From an uncultured Bacteroidales bacterium (GTDB taxonomy: Bacteria; Bacteroidota; Bacteroidia; Bacteroidales; WCHB1-69): 8,856 nt of DNA. The notes beneath the pieces are model-generated. The model ran no database searches. It had not been told where the DNA came from and saw only the letters and a program-made list of their open reading frames with translations. The translations under genes were made by a program, and so were the position numbers. Location: NCBI GenBank assembly GCA_937949745.1, contig CALECM010000015.1, positions 1 through 8,856 of the forward strand. The letters are read 5' to 3'. This document shows positions 6,546 through 8,856 of this stretch, piece after piece; within the stretch, counting starts at the first letter, position 1; each line of letters opens with the position of its first letter.

Positions 6546-6724
6546 ATAATTATTTTAGAATAAAGTAATACATTAATTGTCACTTCTTAAGAATGAATAT
6601 CAACTCTACAACTTTTTAAAAATATAATCAGGGGGAATTCAAAATTTCTCATATTTTTATTTATTTGGATATTTCACCATTTTCTATGGCATTAAGTCCG
6701 AGAATATTAATTCTGATATTCTCT

Positions 6725-7272
6725 TTATTGATTTATAATATAATTATAAAAGGTTTCTTTTGCAAAATCTTTCATTGCTTCTTTATCAAAAAGTATTAAT
6801 ACTCCCCAAGGATAATTATATAAAGCGATCAAACCATACTTATGGTTCCAATAAGCATACATTTCTTCGTCAATACTATTATTAAGGTCGTATTCACTTT
6901 TTATTACCTGCATTTCTTTATCTTCATATTTTAGATAAATTGTATCTAAATTAGGACAATACACATTCTCCAAGAAAAGGAATCTCGCTCTATCGCATAT
7001 GGAGTATATACACTGACAGAATCATTCAAAGCATAAATCCAATTTTTTCGATTATAGATATGTATTGTATCAATGTATGCTACAATGGAATCACGTAGTT
7101 CTTTCTTATTTAAATTCGACATCTGTATTTGATAATCGTATATAGTAATGATTTCTTTCATACATGATGTAATAGGCGCACGATCTTTTGTGGAAGAATT
7201 GCATGAGAAAATAATAGCGCCTATAGATAACATTCCTGTAAATAATATTTTATATGGAATTTTAATTCTCAT
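6725..7272 (-). pseudogene. Lipoprotein, candidate immunity protein, frameshifted
   Basis: Begins at ATG 7272 with MRIKIPYKILF, a hydrophobic segment and the lipobox-like IIFSC (Cys 24), so a lipoprotein signal peptide. The first part reads to AIERDSF and then shifts: a T4 run (6975-6978 on the + strand as AAAA) seems one base short. With five Ts the reading continues DSFFLENVYCPNLDTIYLKYEDKEMQ, then NHKYGLIALYNYPWGVLILFDKEAMKDF, ending NYIINQ at 6725: 182 residues in all. Without correction the two halves are separate frames overlapping by 28 bases. No family recognised. It directly follows the orphan Rhs tip, the usual place for a cognate immunity gene, and the A of its ATG lies in an ATGA that would end an overlapping frame. 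Confidence 0.6.
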
Positions 7273-7577
7273 TTTATTACCATATTCCATTCTTTCTTTA
7301 ATTTCTTTTTGCTGTATAGGTGATAGATATTTATAAGTCCAATGATTATATTGATCTCTGTATGCTTTCTGATGTCCTACAGTCTTCCCACCAGGATAAC
7401 CTTTAATTCCATGTCCTCTATATTCATGAATTCCCAAATAACTCTTCACTGCCTCTACTGTTCCCAAAGAGTTTAATTCCCCTTCTATGGCTGTAATTCT
7501 ATATTTCCATCTTCTGTTTTTTGATATCCCAATCTTTGATAATTATCCCCATCATTGTACGTAACTCTTTTAGAATT
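7273..7577 (-). pseudogene. Orphan Rhs tip domain with HEYRGH motif
   Basis: Open from 7577 (after an in-frame TGA at 7578-7580) as NSKRVTYNDGDNYQRLGYQK, TEDG; then an AAA run (7504-7506) appears one base short and the reading resumes one frame over as KYRITAIEGELNSLGTVEAV, KSYLGIHEYRGHGIKGYPGG, GHQKAYRDQYNHWTYKYLSP. I recall this 'HEYxGHGxKGY ... H.KAY ... W...T/SP' pattern from C-termini of Bacteroidota Rhs proteins. HEYRGH resembles a zinc-metallopeptidase helix but is HExxxH, not HExxH, so activity is uncertain. There is no Rhs core in front and no stop before the next gene: the frame runs into the lipoprotein at 7272. Probably a displaced toxin tip. Confidence 0.6.
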
Positions 7578-7656
7578 TCATTTTATATCAAATCAAATAT
7601 ATATTTTATTTATAATTTTCATTAGAAGAAGTAATAACTATATATCATAGTTCACA

Positions 7657-8211
7657 TTATTCCCATATATTAGACGTGCATGTTGTTCTCATATCCGGAC
7701 ATAAATATCGTAAATTTACCCACCCCTCAAAGTTATTTTTAAGTTTTAATTTAACATAACAATCTTTGAAGTATCCTGATTTGAAATCAAGGATTTGACC
7801 AACTTCACTTTCAATAATATAGTTCAATATTTTGGATGTGGAATCTGAAAATTCATATATCGGAATTTTCAAATTATCATAATTTTGAATAACTATTCCT
7901 AAATTTATATCCCTTACCCATAATTGATCTTTTATTGGTGAAAAATTTTGTGTATCCACTTCCACTAAAAAATAATTGTATTTCTTCTTTTTTAATGTAA
8001 CATAATATCCCAAAGACTCTTCATCAACTTTTAGATATTTTTTTTTACCTAAATAAAGATTATTTTCAAAAGTTTTAATTGCATTTGTATCAAGTGGATG
8101 TGTAAAGGCTTTAAGATAGGTAATATCCCCGTTCTCTTTTTCAATGTATAATGGTCTAGAACAACTAATAAATAAAAATATTAGTGCTGTTATTATAATT
8201 AATTTTTTCAT
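7657..8211 (-). CDS. SH3-like lipoprotein, probable immunity protein to the adjacent Rhs tip
   Basis: 184 residues from ATG 8211. MKKLIIITALIFLFISC gives a lipoprotein signal with Cys 17 as lipidation site, so the protein should be anchored in the envelope facing the periplasm. Two beta-rich segments follow: about residues 55-105 (KKKYLKVDEESLGYYVTLKK, FLVEVD, QLWVRD) and 110-171 (LKIPIYEFSDSTSKILNYI, VGQILDF, CYVKLKL, EGWVNLRYLC). The second has the order of an SH3b-like domain ending in GWVxxxYL. Its start overlaps the stop of the Rhs gene as ATGA (8208-8211), indicating translational coupling. SH3-like lipoproteins are frequent immunity partners of envelope-acting Rhs tips. The reading frame is intact. 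Cognate role inferred from position; family membership not checked. Confidence 0.8.
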   Translation of the reverse strand: MKKLIIITALIFLFISCSRPLYIEKENGDITYLKAFTHPLDTNAIKTFENNLYLGKKKYLKVDEESLGYYVTLKKKKYNYFLVEVDTQNFSPIKDQLWVRDINLGIVIQNYDNLKIPIYEFSDSTSKILNYIIESEVGQILDFKSGYFKDCYVKLKLKNNFEGWVNLRYLCPDMRTTCTSNIWE

Positions 8212-8856
8212 CTACTAATTCTGATTCTGATATTTAAAGATTTGCCTAATTGTTTTTCTACAATTTTCCAGTAACGTCCGTCCACGGTCGGACAACCCAT
8301 TGATGAATTTTTTGCTGTACCATCCCAATCAGTTCTGTGAAAAAACACTCCCTCCATTGTAAGTTTTTCCCCATTTTTTGTTCCCTTAAGGGGTGTTCTG
8401 TTTAATGACTTGATTCTATAAGTTAAAGCAGGGGTTACTCCCCTTGCTTTTGCACCTGCAGTTCCATAAACTGATGTCGCCATATCCTGATAATAAGCTT
8501 GATAATCTCCTTCATCTAAAGTAGAATAGTTATTATTCTTTGGTGTTGTTAATCCATTATAAGTCTTGATATCATCTTCACCATTTACACCATAAATCGT
8601 AACCTGCGCGGGATTTGCACCTTCGCCATCTAACTTACCATTTACTCCAAGTTTTTCATCATAACTACCTTGGAAATGAACAAATGCTTCACCAAGATAA
8701 TTTCCTTCAATCCCATTTATATCCATTTCAGTTTGGCTTTTATAATCTGTCCATTTTATTTCTTTATCGCCAGTTTCTTTATTATGAAATTCATACCAAT
8801 CTCTTCCATCCGGATCCACGAATTTTACCGGATTATTAGCGCAATACACATAAGGG
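8208..8856 (-). CDS. Rhs-family toxin C-terminus with L,D-transpeptidase-like tip (partial)
   Basis: The gene enters from beyond the right edge. It reads PYVYCANNPVKFVDPDGRDW from 8855, the end of the Rhs core; the DPDGR motif marks where the variable tip begins. The remaining ~195 residues (numbering from codon 8849) contain VTIYGVNGEDDIKTYNGLTT (83-102), YSTLDEGDYQAYY (108-120), GVTPALTYRIKS (137-148), GVFFHRTDWDG (167-177) and NSSMGCPTVDGRYWKIVEKQ (181-200), ending SLNIRIRISR. The His171 ... Ser183-x-Gly185-Cys186 arrangement resembles the H...[ST]xGC catalytic motif of YkuD/L,D-transpeptidase-like enzymes, with a beta-rich first half suitable for that fold. If right, the tip would cut or cross-link peptidoglycan. 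The H-to-SxGC spacing is shorter than in classical members, so the fold is inference. It overlaps the downstream immunity candidate by 4 bases. Confidence 0.8.
   Translation of the reverse strand, partial: PYVYCANNPVKFVDPDGRDWYEFHNKETGDKEIKWTDYKSQTEMDINGIEGNYLGEAFVHFQGSYDEKLGVNGKLDGEGANPAQVTIYGVNGEDDIKTYNGLTTPKNNNYSTLDEGDYQAYYQDMATSVYGTAGAKARGVTPALTYRIKSLNRTPLKGTKNGEKLTMEGVFFHRTDWDGTAKNSSMGCPTVDGRYWKIVEKQLGKSLNIRIRISR

Noticed and set aside
6661..6723. Open - strand stretch (KENIRINILGLNAIENGEIS) after the second lipoprotein
   Set aside because: About 22 codons without a start; could be an extension of the lipoprotein after another frameshift, but a second frame is equally open here.

Overview
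The window looks like a Bacteroidota chromosome, most likely order Bacteroidales. The evidence is several promoter-like TAnnTTTG (-7) boxes just upstream of genes, weak or absent Shine-Dalgarno sequences, protein families with Bacteroidota-type sequences (S41 peptidase C-terminus, MtaB, flavobacterial-type arginine decarboxylase) and Rhs-repeat proteins paired with small lipoproteins.

The left two thirds (1-5700) is a housekeeping region. It holds the end of an S41 C-terminal-processing peptidase (+), then a 526-bp intergenic region with several hairpins and no gene. Next come mtaB (-), which methylthiolates t6A37 of tRNA, and divergently an arginine-decarboxylase-like PLP enzyme (+). A clear small SRP RNA (+) follows, and 18 bp after it a Sua5/YciO/YrdC protein (+), the family that makes threonylcarbamoyl-AMP for t6A. 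A secreted beta-rich protein (+) ends this region. A perfect 20-bp hairpin at 5630-5672 closes it and separates it from oppositely oriented genes.

The right third (5735-8856, all on the - strand, read from high to low coordinates) is a polymorphic-toxin (Rhs) locus. It enters with the C-terminus of an Rhs protein whose core ends in the usual NNPVKFVDPDGR motif. This is followed by a ~195-residue tip domain that resembles an L,D-transpeptidase (YkuD-like) fold, with a histidine and an SxGC motif. A lipoprotein with a GW..YLC SH3-like ending overlaps the Rhs stop by ATGA and is the obvious immunity candidate. Downstream lie what look like displaced, decaying cassettes: an orphan Rhs tip with an HEYRGH motif now fused in frame to a second lipoprotein, a third small secreted protein with two SH3-like repeats, and an orphan Rhs core end that breaks exactly at the NNPV core/tip junction. 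Four single-base homopolymer shifts and one 2-base insertion interrupt these cassettes. The active pair and the housekeeping genes are intact.

The likely biology is interbacterial competition. A peptidoglycan-directed Rhs tip would be neutralised by an outer- or inner-membrane lipoprotein with SH3-like domains, with older tip/immunity pairs stored behind the current one. The toxin and immunity assignments rest on motifs and gene order and are inference.
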